Assembly: GCA_030522415.1 (NCBI GenBank)
Contig: CM060131.1
Span: 10,559,203-10,623,202 of the forward strand
Source of the DNA: Channallabes apus
Lineage: Eukaryota; Chordata; Actinopteri; Siluriformes; Clariidae
DNA: 64,000 nucleotides
Direction of reading: 5' to 3'
Shown one piece after another: positions 11,272 to 22,120 of this stretch. The position numbers and the translations under genes are program-made. A model generated the notes under the pieces. The model had not been told where the DNA came from, did no database searches, and worked only from the letters and a program-made list of their open reading frames with translations. Position 1 is the first letter of the stretch. Each line of letters opens with the position of its first letter.

Positions 11272-12283
11272 ATACACTCATTGGCTATTTCAATTGGTAA
11301 ATACATTTAGGAATGTAGACATGGTCAAAATGATCTGCTGAAGTTCAAATCAGTTATCAGAAAGGGAAGAAAGGTAACTTTCAATGAGATAGATGGGTTG
11401 GTTTTGAGTATTTCAGAATCTGCTCATTTACTGGAATTTTCAACAATCTCTAGGGTTTACATTTTTTTTTCTGAAAAACGGGAAAATACACAGTGAGCAG
11501 CAGTTCTTTTGGGTGAAAATGCCTTGTTGATGCCAGAGGTCAGAGGAGAATGACCAGGCTGTTTCGAGCTGATAGAAAGATAACAGTAACTCAAATAACA
11601 TCTCGTTATGACAGAGGTATATTGAAGAGCATATTTGTATGCACATGTCTAACCTTGAAGTGGATGGGCTACAGCAGCTGAAGACCACTCTGGTCAGCTA
11701 AAGACAATTCAAAGGGCTTACCAAAAATTGGACAACAGAAGATTGGAAAAATGGTAGGGCAGAATTTTACCTAAACCACACAAAAGACTAAATCCCTCTT
11801 GCCTTGTATGAAGCTTCTGTTGGTGGTAAAATTGTGTACAGGATATTTTCTTGCCACACTTCGGGCCCCATAGTACCTGAGTATTGTTGCTGACAATGTC
11901 AATCGCTTTATGACCACAGTGTATGCATCTCCTAAAGGCTATTTCCAGCAGTATAATGTGCCTTGTTATAAAGCTAAAATCATCCTAAACTAGTTTCATG
12001 ACCATGAAAATGAATTCACTGTGGCCTCCAAAGTCACCAAATCACAATCCAATAGAGTACCTTTGGGATGTGGTGGAACAGGAGATTCATATCATGGATG
12101 CGCAGGTGACAATTCAACAGCAACTGCATGATGCTATCATGGCAAGAAGTACCAAGGGTTCTAAGGAATGTTCTAGCACCTTGTTGAATCTATTAAATAA
12201 AGAATTAAGAAAGTTTAAAAGGCAAAATGGGTCTAACTCAGAACTAGCAATGTGTAACTAATAAAATGGCCAATGAGGGTATA
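11272..12283 (+). mobile_element. Tc1-like transposon, decayed (C)
   Basis: Inverted termini are tacactcattggc (11273) and gccaatgagggtata (12269-12283), followed inward by complementary A/T-rich sequence. The transposase remnant is best in its last part (11998-12240), with SPNHNPIEYLWDVVEQEI, where the Glu of the catalytic triad lies in PIEYLW. Around 11750 the region that normally holds the first catalytic Asp is deleted. Frameshifts are scattered through the rest. Confidence 0.85.
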
Positions 12284-15130
12284 TTAACCATTCAGCCATT
12301 AAATTATCACACATTTTCTAATGATTCTCTAATAAGAAAAACTAATGATAATTTAATCCAAATGCATCGTTAATAGCGAGAATTAGTAAGCCAGTTGAAG
12401 ATGTTGAGTTGTTTGTCAACTATTGTAGTTTTGCTTCCTCACAAATCATGCCGATGAGTGGATCGGTTACACCAACTTGTCCATAAATGAGCCTATGTTA
12501 CTGTATATCCTGAATATAATGTCTGTTACTTTCCTTTGGGGTGATGCTTCCTTCCATAACCTGCCTCATTACCCTCATCATAACTCATACTAACACCCCC
12601 TACCCTGCCACCACCACCTTTCCATCTGCTCTCTCTTCGCTTGTGACCTTCCCTGACAGCAAAGCAGCATTCTGGTGGCATCATGGATTGTTGTTGGTTT
12701 TGAAATAAACACAAGAGATTCAGACTTAATAAAACGTGATTCAAGGTCAGACTGTGTGTACACCTTGTTCATTTCATACTGGCATTTATGTTTAGACTTG
12801 AAACATTTTTGAACGTTTTTGTGCAATCTGTTGCCTGTAGAGACAAACATTCCCATCTATGATGATGTGAAAAAATGCATTTATTCCTCTGTGCCCACCC
12901 ACCTCTGCCTGACAGGGCTCTGATAAACCACAAAAGGCTGCCAGGGTGAATACAATCACCAGGGAGCACCTGCTGCCTCCACAACATTTGATTCATTTGG
13001 CTTTTGTTTACAGCAGAGGATTAGGCTCAGGCATCGTTGGGGTTGTCAGGCGTTATCACTTCTTTCACTGGCTGGGATGCAAAGCGAAACAACTGTAATA
13101 ATTATTCAGCATTCAGGAACGAACACTAGCGCTATTAAGCAATGGAATCAACCTGACAATGTCAATGGAGGCTACAAGGAAGTTTAGCAGCGGCGGTACA
13201 GTAAGATGGCAGACGTTGACAAGCGTAACCAGACCTGTCTGTTTGGTGTTGTTGGTGCTAAAAATGATGAAGCAGCACAAGATGCTTAGTGATGCGTTTG
13301 CACAGCTCAGTGGCTGTAACAGCAACATCTGTCAGTTTTTCATGTTCTGTTCATTTGATGTTCCATTGACAAAGCCATTTCTTTAGACTGTCTAGCAAAA
13401 TGGGTTCATTTTATCTTAAAATATTAAAATTAACCTATTTCATTCCACTGTATATAGTATTGCCTCATAGTCAATCCCAGATATTATAAATACAGCATGA
13501 ACATATTTAAAAAAAAACATTGTAAACCATTGCTACAGTATCTTAAACAACGCCCTGTCTCCACTTAGTAATTGCTTCTAAGTTCTACAGTAAGTCTGAA
13601 TTGCCTCTTAACTGTCTGTGGTGGTTTGTTCACAGCTCACACAAAAACCAAAGCTAGCGTCTAACTGAAGACTGAATTCCTCTTTAACTCGTAAACAAGG
13701 GAATTACTTGGTGTGTGGAACAATACATGTGTAAATAAGTTTTATTTACACCCCATTTTACGCTATTCAACCCCAGACACCAGAAGGTAACAAAGGTGAT
13801 ACTGTAAAGCATAATAAGTGGAAATATAAAATGTATTTAAATAAAGTATTTAAAACTACATACATAGTACTTATAAGTATTTAAAACTACTTTTACCCCT
13901 AAATTACACTAACTGTTGGTTGCCAGCTCTGCCAGTCATGTTAGATATGTGAGTTAGATATGTGTTGGCGGAGAAAAATTAACAAATAAACAAAGAAATC
14001 ACATTTGGTTGATAATAAACGGTGTTTGTGGAACTGTTGTATTAATGAAATATCATATTCAAAGCTGTATTACTGTATTTAATATCAGCACAGCTGTGAT
14101 ATCCTTGACACATGAGTGGAGCAGTGCTAATATCCAGTGTGTTATATTGCTTAATACAAAATACATACTGCACTGTAATTAAGAATAACATTCATAGACA
14201 CCTTTTAGATTTTCAATTAGTTTCATTTTGTTTTCATTTTAATTGTAGAACATAAACTATATAAAACAAAAAATCTAATTCTCAGCAAATTACAGTATAA
14301 TAGTATAACTTCTGATCTAATATCGGGACAAATCTAATATTCATATGAAGATTTTATAAAAGAAATTTAAGCCTATTATGACAAATTACAAGTGTAACAT
14401 TTGTTGTCCATTTTGTTGATTTAAATTAGTTCATTAGTTTAAGCATATTATCTCACAATGTCTTTAAATATGCACAACGATCTTATATTATTAATGCATT
14501 TATTCTATTTTATTCACAATAAACTACAATATGTATTCTCATCACCATGAGAAAATGTTACATGTTTGATGATATTCAAGACTTTTTTTTTTATTTCAAA
14601 GATGTTTTTACTTACTTCTTGCATTTATTAAAAAGGGAAACTGGCAGTGCAGTGAAATTATATCACTCAATATGATTTACGTAACGTTAGTATTAGCAGA
14701 AAAAAGTCCAGATATTGGTTTAATAGCATTTTAAGGCTCCTTTTCATTAATCGTTTGGTTAAACAAGTTTTTCTGAATAACATTCCTCTGCTTTGTTAAA
14801 ACATGAAGGAAGTGTTAACTTGTTTTTTCTATGCTTCTACATGGTAATGAATAGAAAGCCCAAATCGAGGATGTAAAGAACTTAATAAATGAGAAGAAAG
14901 AAGAAAAATCACTGCATTATTTAAGGCTACAGTAGGTAACTCATATAGAATACTCTACTATTTTAAAAACATCTTTCTGCAAGGCTCAACAGAAAAGAAA
15001 TGAAGAATTCAACAAAGACTAACTTAACTCACAATTTATTTCTGGGAGAAAGAAAGTGACTGAACAGCCCTGGCACTTAGAGTGCATTTTTGACAACCGT
15101 AGAGGGAGAGTACTCCAGCACTTGATAATG
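12284..15130. other. AT-rich single-copy DNA
   Basis: No gene or named repeat. The stretch 12740-13090 is less AT-rich and contains an E-box-like CACCTG (12967), so it could hold a conserved non-coding element, but nothing in one sequence alone can show that. Confidence 0.35.
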
Positions 15131-15176
15131 GTTTTATAAATCATTTATAAAACTACTTCTGCTCAAATAAACAATT

Positions 15177-15177
<1 letters not shown>

Positions 15178-15250
<73 letters not shown>
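15178..15250. repeat. TG microsatellite
   Basis: About 36 uninterrupted TG units, ending in a short CG/TG-mixed tail (cgtgcgcgtg). Likely polymorphic. Confidence 0.98.
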
Positions 15251-15254
<4 letters not shown>

Positions 15255-15412
15255 CGCGTGCACCTGCATAGGTGAAAACTGGGGACAAAAATCAGAGTAC
15301 ACACAAGTTGAGTGAGGACCTCTCTGCAATTGGATACATACACACAGGTCCGCAATTGTTTTAGCATTCTAAATGTATTAAGGAGGCCAAAAAAGTGTAC
15401 TGATATGAAAGA

Positions 15413-15510
15413 CCCCCCCCCCCCCCCCCAAAAATAAAACTCCAATTTTTGTAAGTTAGACTGTGTGCCGGGGGGGGGGTTGGGGGGGTTTTAGGGAGTG
15501 GGGTGTTTGC
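15413..15510. repeat. C17 run followed by G-runs (possible quadruplex)
   Basis: Seventeen C at 15413-15429 are followed 40 bp later by ten G (15470-15479), seven G (15482-15488), GGG and GGGG. Four G-runs in close order could form a G-quadruplex on the plus strand, and the C run could pair with the G run as a hairpin. Homopolymers are also common assembly-error sites. Confidence 0.8.
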
Positions 15511-15648
15511 TCCGCAGTGGAAGTGTGCGGTAAATATATAATCTGCGATACATCCTTCCCATTAGAAGCAAATGAAGCGTATCTATATCCTTTCAGGTGA
15601 CCAATCAGAGTCTAATTATCCAGACCAGGAAGTGTTAACTGTGAATTT

Positions 15649-16020
15649 TTATTCATTCATTCATTCATTTTCTATACCACTTAATCCTGTGTTCAGGGTC
15701 GCGGGGGAACTGGAGCCTATCCCAGGAGACTTCGGGCACTAGGCGGGGTACACCCTGGACAGGGTGCCAATCCATCGCAGGGCACACACACATACACACA
15801 CTCACACACCCAATCAAACACTACGGGCAATTTTAGGAATGCCAATTAGCCTAACCTGCATATCTTTGGACTGTGGGAGGAAACCGGAGTACCCGGAGGA
15901 AACCCACCAAGCACAGGGAGAACATGCAAACTCCATGCACACAGAGACGGCAATCGAGCCTGGCCGGGGAATCGAACCCAAACCCTAGAGGTGCAAGGCG
16001 ACAGTGCTAACCACTACACC
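15649..16020 (-). mobile_element. tRNA-derived SINE, full length, with 12-bp target duplication
   Basis: Read on the minus strand: a tRNA-like head with box A (tagtggttagcac) and box B near 15965-15980 (ggttcgattcc-type), an internal body, and a tail of GAAT units at the 15650 side. The duplicated target aactgtgaattt lies at 15637-15648 and again at 16021-16032 without a mismatch. The tail suggests mobilisation by an L2-type LINE. A CA-rich stretch is embedded at 15784-15810. The head would be transcribed by RNA polymerase III when intact. Confidence 0.9.
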
Positions 16021-16184
16021 AACTGTGAATTTGTTAATGGTAAATAAAGATGAATTCACTGATAAAATGCCTTTGTAATTTTTAGGGGAAAGTATTCCAG
16101 AATTGTGGGTTAATTTGTGTGAATGTTAGAAACAATTATAATGCATCAATAATGTTTATCAATCTACACTAAAGGTAAAACATG

Positions 16185-16252
16185 CCCGGTGCGCCCCAGG
16201 AGCGCATGCGCAAAACACGCTCACCGGGAGTAAACTACAGCCACAAGTAAGT
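16185..16252 (+). promoter_or_regulatory. CpG-containing NRF1-like site with splice-donor-like end
   Basis: GCGCATGCGC at 16202-16211 is the palindromic core bound by NRF1 in vertebrate promoters. It sits in a short CpG-bearing patch within AT-rich DNA and is followed at 16247-16252 by GTAAGT after ACAA, a fair 5' splice site. Together this could be a small promoter and first exon, but no further exon is visible downstream before the LTR element. Confidence 0.3.
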
Positions 16253-16643
16253 GGAATCTCAAATTTCTTCATGACAAAAAAAACTAAACAAAACATGTAG
16301 CCTGTTAGCGCTTAGTTATTTACCGATGTATTATGTTAGTGTCACAGCTAGTCACAGTTAGTCTGTCTCAGTTGAGTTTTCTTGTCTGTCATCTGTTGTG
16401 TTAATATGCTGTTCAGTTAAGTGGGTGTTTATGTCTCCTCGTTCTTGGTGTCATGCCATTTCCCCCAGCTCCTGGTTAATCCTATTCTTGGTTTTGTTCT
16501 GTTTGTGTATCTCCTAGTCATGTGTATCTCCTAGTCATGTGTTAGATCCTAGCCATGTGTATCTCCTATATGCCGTCTCCAAAGCCCACACATAGTACCC
16601 GTTACACAATGCCAGACCTAAAAAGTGGTATAGCGGAGGGGCT

Positions 16644-17450
16644 ATGATCATGATGTCGGGGCAAGCCGACCTCGTGGGTAGTCGGCTTGTCATCCGACGG
16701 AACAGCGTGGAGCATGCAGAAGCGAGTGGAGCGACGCCCTGCAGTGCTCAGCGGAGAAAGACTGAAGAAGGCGAGGAGCAGCAACAGAAGAGGCGAGTGC
16801 TCCAACAGCTGGCTGGAGAGCTCATCCAGCAGATCAATGCGTGTCGGGCAGCCAACGATCAGGAACGCCTGCAAACCCTGCTGGAGTTAGGTGCACGGCT
16901 CCAGGACCAGCTCTTCCAGCTAGACAAGGGAAGCCCAGAACCTCCAGTCAGCCCCTCTGCGGGCCCAGTTGTTCCAGAGAGTGGGGTCCAGGCCCAGTGG
17001 GGGTCTCTGAGAACCCCTAAAGGCAAGCCGAAAGGAATGAACCAGATCTGCCTCTGCCAGGCCTCGACGACCTCGTACTTCCTTGTCTGCAGTGCTTCGT
17101 CGACAGCTTCGTGCTTCCACCACTGCCCTGCTTCGCCGACCTCAACGACGACGAGTCTCTGCCCTACGTCCTGCTGCCTTCTCCGCCGCTCGACATCGGG
17201 GACGTTGTGCTCCTCGCTCCGCCGCCCGGCTTGGGCGACGACCCAGCCCCAGTGCCCCTCGCGCCACGGCAATTCAGCGCCAATACCCGCCCTGCCACCT
17301 GCCCAGGGAACTTGTGCTGCAGCCTCTCTGTCGGGAGGACCGACACCGGACCGTGGGGAGGGTGCCCTGCTCCTCTATTTTTGGCGCTCCAGTGTTACGC
17401 CTTTGGAGGGGGACACACCAGAGGGCGCCATGCTCCCGGACTCCATTTAG
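16644..17450 (+). CDS. 268-residue open frame inside LTR element, function unknown
   Basis: The longest open frame of the LTR element, reading from an ATG shortly after the 5' LTR into the start of the 3' LTR. Residues about 35-95 are rich in Glu, Gln, Leu and Arg (EGEEQQQKRRVLQQLAGEL and following) with heptad-like spacing, suggesting a coiled coil of the kind found in some Gag N-termini. The rest is Ser/Pro/Thr/Cys-rich and low in complexity, and two other long frames overlap it. I do not recognise the protein. It may be a truncated Gag or a chance frame in GC-rich leader sequence. Confidence 0.3.
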   Translation: MIMMSGQADLVGSRLVIRRNSVEHAEASGATPCSAQRRKTEEGEEQQQKRRVLQQLAGELIQQINACRAANDQERLQTLLELGARLQDQLFQLDKGSPEPPVSPSAGPVVPESGVQAQWGSLRTPKGKPKGMNQICLCQASTTSYFLVCSASSTASCFHHCPASPTSTTTSLCPTSCCLLRRSTSGTLCSSLRRPAWATTQPQCPSRHGNSAPIPALPPAQGTCAAASLSGGPTPDRGEGALLLYFWRSSVTPLEGDTPEGAMLPDSI

Positions 17451-17883
17451 TTTTCATTTGTGCTTTTTTTGAGTTTTTGGTCTTGAACTTCATTTCCCAG
17501 AGTGCACCTCAGTCAGGTGATGGGAGCACACCTGAACCGAGGTTAGCTAATTAGGTTAGTTATAAATAGTCTGTCTCAGTTGTTAATATGCTGTTCAGAT
17601 AAGTGGGTGTTTATGTCTCTTCGTTCTTGGTGTCATGCCATTTACCCTAGCTCCTGGTTTGTCCTATTCTTGGTTTCGTTCTGTTTGTTTCTCATTGTTT
17701 TTGTATCTCTTAGTCGTGTATCTCCTAGTCATGTATTAGATCCTAGCCTTGTGTATCTCCTAGTCATGTGTTAGCTCCTGTTAGGAAGCTGTGTTTAGTT
17801 ATGTTAAATTCTCTTTATTAAAAGACTTTTCCCGATGATCACCCCTGTCTATATGCCGTCTCCAAAGCCCACACATAGCACCT
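17393..17883 (+). repeat. 3' long terminal repeat
   Basis: Starts tgttacgcctttgg and contains a U3 with TATAAATA (17563), the R/U5-like repeats cctagtcatgt in several near-tandem copies (17705-17775) and an ATTAAA-like signal near 17818. The right terminus lacks the final bases seen in the 5' copy. The 5' LTR copy is at 16360-16606. Confidence 0.75.
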
Positions 17884-18598
17884 CAGGAATTTGACTGAAT
17901 GAGACGGCTTTCTCTGCTGTGTGTTTATGCTGTGGTACTTATTATTTATGAGAACAATTCAGTTAGCAAGTTTTAGAAGTTTGACCAGATGTACATTTGC
18001 TTATTAATTTACTGTGTACATTTTGTGTGCATTTGCTTCTCAATGAAGTGATGTGTTGTTTCAGTTAACCACTTCAAAATAATGATTACATGTGTTTTTG
18101 GGCTTCATAAAAATGCAGCACTTAAACAGACTGAGAGATACACTGTATTTATTCTGTATGAATAGTAATTTACTCACATGCTAAATTAAATATTCTAATA
18201 TTTTAAAATACCGTGTTTTTGATTGTCATGAGGTGTAAGCTCCAATCATCAAAACAAAAAAGGCTTGAAATATTTCACTTTGCATTTAGAGAATCTTAAA
18301 GATCTGAGAGTTTTACTTTTTAAGTTAAATAATGAAAGACAATTATATTTTTAACAATATTCTAAATTTCCGAGGTGCACTGTTCTTAGCAAAGCTTTAT
18401 GGAATACCTTTGTGTACCTGTATTAAGTAAATAGGCAAAGTAATGTACGCATGCTAGTGGTGTAAAGGTATGCAAAATTCACTGTTTGGGGTGTACCCTA
18501 GTTTTAAAATCATGTTTGGTGCAGTGATGTGAAATATAACATTTTAACATTTAAAAATTTTGACATCAACATTTCCTAACTGGCTATCACGGAACACA
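17884..18598. other. AT-rich single-copy DNA
   Basis: No gene or repeat family recognised. Confidence 0.4.
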
Positions 18599-18608
18599 TA
18601 GATAGATG

Positions 18609-18656
<48 letters not shown>

Positions 18657-18757
18657 CATGTACTGTATACAGTATGGATTGATGGATGGATGGATGGATG
18701 GATGGATAGATGGATAGATACTGTAGATGGACAGACAGACAGACAGACAGACACACA
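18599..18757. repeat. Compound GATA / GGAT / GACA microsatellite
   Basis: GATA units 18599-18655, GGAT units about 18674-18712, and GACA units about 18730-18752, followed by actttattgattcaaaagg. That last motif commonly borders such tetranucleotide arrays in fish and may be the 3' end of an old LINE. Confidence 0.95.
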
Positions 18758-18912
18758 GACACTTTATTGATTCAAAAGGAAATTTTGAATTGGACTTAAA
18801 GGCACATTACACTCCTTTCATACTATAGGTTTTTAGATGCCATATGTTGTGTGAAAAAAGTATATAGAATGTAGTGTAACTGTTTTTTTGTAAATACACT
18901 GCTATAAAGAAA

Positions 18913-18915
<3 letters not shown>

Positions 18916-18952
<37 letters not shown>
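18916..18952. repeat. TA microsatellite
   Basis: About 18 TA units. Confidence 0.95.
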
Positions 18953-18956
<4 letters not shown>

Positions 18957-20324
18957 ACAGAAAGGTAAACCAAGTAAATACAAAAAGCAGTTTTTAAAAA
19001 AGGGATTTGATTTGTTAAGAGAAAAAAAACTGCCTGACCCTACAGTATGTAAAAAAATTATTGCCCCTAAACCTAATAACAGTAATAATGTGTAACAGCG
19101 ATCTTTATGAAATGCTGTGTCTCACTGATTCTTTGATTTTGCACAACCCGATACAAACTTCATATCAAAATGGAGGGCAGCGTCTTCGGACTGTGCCAAA
19201 TAAAAAATGGAGAAGATTGGTCAAACTATTTGGACGTTATTGTAAGCTGGTCGGGTCCGGTGCTGTAAGCAGTTTCCTCATACAGTAGGAACAAGTGAGA
19301 TTTATAATAGCAGTTTTGATGCAAAATCCCTCTAACAAATTTTTTATTCAATTTTATTTGTATGGCGCTTTTAAGAATTGTCATTTTTACAAAGCAGCTT
19401 TACACAATCAAAATAAAATAACAAACAATATATCGTACCTGCTCACAATAACCACAATTTTTGGAGTACACATACCAACCTAAATATCTAGCAAGATGAG
19501 ACACTGCTCTTGATGACAAAAAACAGCTATCTGTAGGACTAATGGTTCACGAGACAGAAGTCTCTGAAGCAGCATAGCATTTAAATAAGCTGTGGAATTA
19601 TGAAGCTGTTTCGAGATGCAAGAGAGAGTGTCTCTATAGCAAGTCAGGGCAAAATGTGTCCCTTGGCCACACACTCAGAATCCCAGCCTGGCTTGCAGAT
19701 CTTGGGCAAAAGCTTTAAAGCATAACATCCAAACGTTTCAACCCCCCCCACCCCACCCCACCCCCCAAAAAAATGGCATGATGTCTTAGACAGGGTACAA
19801 AACCACCCTTATTTATTTGCTTCCTGTCAGTAACTACTTCTCCTTGGATACGAGTGAATTCTGTAAACTTGGATGTATAGGCTCACGTCCTCAATTGAAA
19901 ATAAAGTGTGTGTGTTTGTTCTGTCCTCATTTTGACTCAACAGTGCTGATGGAGCTTCAGTACATTCTCCGAAAGGACTCCCACCAAGGCAGTACTTTTT
20001 AAAATGCAATACCAACATGTATCAACATGTGCCCTTTCACACAGTATAGTTTCATCTAATTGTTAATTTATATAAAAACTATCTCCTCAGTAGTGCTTCC
20101 TGCCAATACCTGCTTGTCCACTCGGTTTAAAAACATGAGAAAGATATGCCTCTATTTTATTCGGAAGTCATGGAGGTGAATTCTGTGGTGTGTGTGTAAT
20201 GGTCCCCAATTTTTCACGTGGATATGAGTGAATTCTATAAACACAAATGTGTTGGCTTAGGTCCTCATTTGGACATGCAGTGTGCATGTTTGGTGTATGT
20301 GGTAGACCTTGCCTGTGGGAGTAG
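18953..20324. other. Single-copy DNA with short repeat relics
   Basis: At 19338-19425 there is a copy of the dispersed repeat that starts the 41100 unit (tttatttgtatggcgcttttaa, broken here into two motifs, then caaagcagctttacaca). A C-rich tract lies at 19742-19766. Around 19845-19930 and again at 20225-20290 a related block recurs (gatacgagtgaattctgtaaa versus gatatgagtgaattctataaa), a diverged duplication about 380 bp apart. No gene seen. Confidence 0.4.
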
Positions 20325-20578
20325 ACGTTGCCTTAGGCAGCTAAGTTGTTGATTTGGTGGTCTGAGGATCTGGGTTTGATCCCTGCTGTTAGTGGTTTGC
20401 CATACCCCACCCTACCCAGCCACTGCATGCAATGCCAATTCCAAGTCTCGTTACAGTAGAAAAATTGGAGGGTTTTGTCCTCAGGAAGGGCATCTGACGT
20501 AAACCTGTGCCAAGTTGTTTGCAGATCGGATATTCTGTGGTGACCAGTTGCCGAGACCAACCAAAGAATGTTCATGAG
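20325..20578 (+). repeat. SINE with RTE-type 3' end
   Basis: A tRNA-like head with box B (gggtttgatccctg, near 20371) is followed by a body ending in gggcatctgacgtaaacctg and cagatcggatattctgtgg. That 3' part matches the second copy at 51735-51900 (minus) and resembles the RTE-type LINE ends of fish. TACAGTA at 20452 looks like an insertion into the family sequence. Confidence 0.55.
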
Positions 20579-20805
20579 GTAGACCTAGCTTGTTTCAGTA
20601 AGATTTGGCCGTAGAGATCCCATTTGTCAGGGCACATGTGTGTAGTGGTCCTTAATTGTTCAATGGGATGTGATCACTGGAATAAGCTGCTTTGTGAAAA
20701 TAAATATATAAATCCAATACATACAGTCCTGCTCTTCATTAGCACTCCTGGTTAAGATGTGTTCTTAGGCTTGTAATAATATAATTTTTATTTAATCAAT
20801 ATACT

Positions 20806-21148
20806 GAGCGGCACGGTGGTGTAGTGGTAGGCACTGTCGCCTTGCACCTCCAGGGTCCAGGTTCGATTCCCGGCCAGGCTCGATTCCTGTCTCTGTGTGC
20901 ATGAAGTTTGCATGTTCTCCCCGTGCTTGGTTGGTTTCCTCCGGGTACTCCGGTTTCCTCCCACAGTCCAAAGACATACAGATTAGGCTAATTGGCGTCC
21001 CCAAATTGACCATAGTGTGTGTGTGTGCCCTGCGATGGATTGGTACGCTGTCCAGGGTGTACCCTTCCTCGTGCCCCGAGTGGGATAGGCTCCAGGTCCC
21101 CGCGACCCTAAATACAGGATAAAGCGGTATAGAAGATGAATGAATGAA
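20806..21148 (+). mobile_element. tRNA-derived SINE (GAAT-tail family)
   Basis: Complete copy in the plus orientation: head gcacggtggtgtagtggtag, box B ggttcgattcccgg (about 20861), body, and GAATGAATGAAT tail at 21137-21149. It lies directly against the left terminus of Tc1-like element D; a short repeated A/T motif on both sides (aatata) may be the target duplication but is too short to be sure. Confidence 0.85.
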
Positions 21149-21149
21149 T

Positions 21150-21960
21150 ATATAACCATAGTTATTGGCACCCCGGATGTTAATACTCCAAGACAGCACT
21201 TATTTTGTCTGTTGAACCATTTTTTTGTACATTTCACCACATGTTTTGGGTCATTATCCTGCTGAAAGACCCAATGATCACCCATCTTCAGCTTTCTGAC
21301 AGAGGCCATCAGGGTTTGATTCAAAATGTGCTGGTATTTCAGAGAGTCCATTATGCCATGCACCCTAACCAGGTTCCCAAGGCCTTTGGAAGAGAAACAT
21401 GCCCACAGAATCACAGATCCTCCACCATATTACACAGTGGGCATATAGTGCTTTTCCCACATACTCATCTTTTGTTTTACACCAGTCACAGACAGTGTTT
21501 GTTGCCAAAAATCTCTATCTTAGTCTCATCCGACCACACAGTACTAGTTGAAGTCTCAGCAAACTCCAGCCATTTATGTTTGCTATTGTGTGTAAAAAAA
21601 AAGTTTTTTCCTTGCATGCCTCCCAAACAGCTTGTTGGCATGTAGATAGTGTCTGATGGTTGTTATGGAGACTTGGAACAATGAGATTTGGAGATTTTTT
21701 AACTTCTCTTGCTTTCCTATTGGGTACTCGTCCAGCCTTCTTTGTCGCGTATCCAGTTGTTTTAAACTTCTTAATGATTCCTCTGACTGTAGATATGTTT
21801 GAGTTTAGATGAGTATTGTCTTGTAGCCATTGCCTGACTGATGAAGGTCGACACACAACTGTCTTACTTGAATGGGGTGTTCTCTTGTCTTTCCCATGTT
21901 GAAGAGTGGGTAAGAGAAATAGGCCTCTGAGTCATGTCATATTTATACTACATGCTACTG
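21150..21960 (-). mobile_element. Tc1-like transposon, truncated (D)
   Basis: The minus strand carries a broken transposase: an N-terminal part with STVRGIIKKFKTTGYATKK (about 21790), a catalytic core with WACFSSKGLGNLVRVHGIMD (about 21340-21400) and FQQDNDPKH (second Asp, about 21240). After WFNRQNK (near 21210) the C-terminal third with the catalytic Glu is missing, and the sequence jumps to the terminus ggtgccaataact. The first Asp lies in a shifted frame near 21525. The 5' boundary near 21960 is uncertain. Confidence 0.75.
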
Positions 21961-22120
21961 GGCTGTATGTGAATATGAAATGATTCTGGCTCTCAGTTCG
22001 GGTATTTTACACGCCCTCCCTCACAAAGGACTGCTGCATGTTCTGACTCATAGTGCCACTTCACAGTCAACGTACTGTATGAGACAAATTAGTTATAAAC
22101 TTCCTACAGGAAGAATACAT

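Larger units (their letters stand above)
16360..17883 (+). mobile_element. Non-autonomous LTR retrotransposon
   Basis: Two direct repeats flank a 0.8-kb interior: a partial 5' LTR (16360-16606) and a longer 3' LTR (17393-17883). They share gtctgtctcag, ttaatatgctgttcag, cttggtgtcatgccattt and the end block ccgtctccaaagcccacac. The 3' LTR has a full U3 region with TATAAATA near 17563; the 5' LTR lacks U3 and also the segment with the polyadenylation region (present at about 17780-17850). The right end of the 3' LTR is cut short of the gttaca end seen at 16606. No reverse transcriptase, integrase or protease is present, so mobility would have depended on another element. It resembles Gypsy-type fish LTRs, but I cannot fix the family. 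Confidence 0.75.

Noticed and set aside
15134..15445. Open frame rich in Thr-His repeats on the minus strand
   Set aside because: It is a translation of the TG microsatellite; no protein-like sequence outside it.
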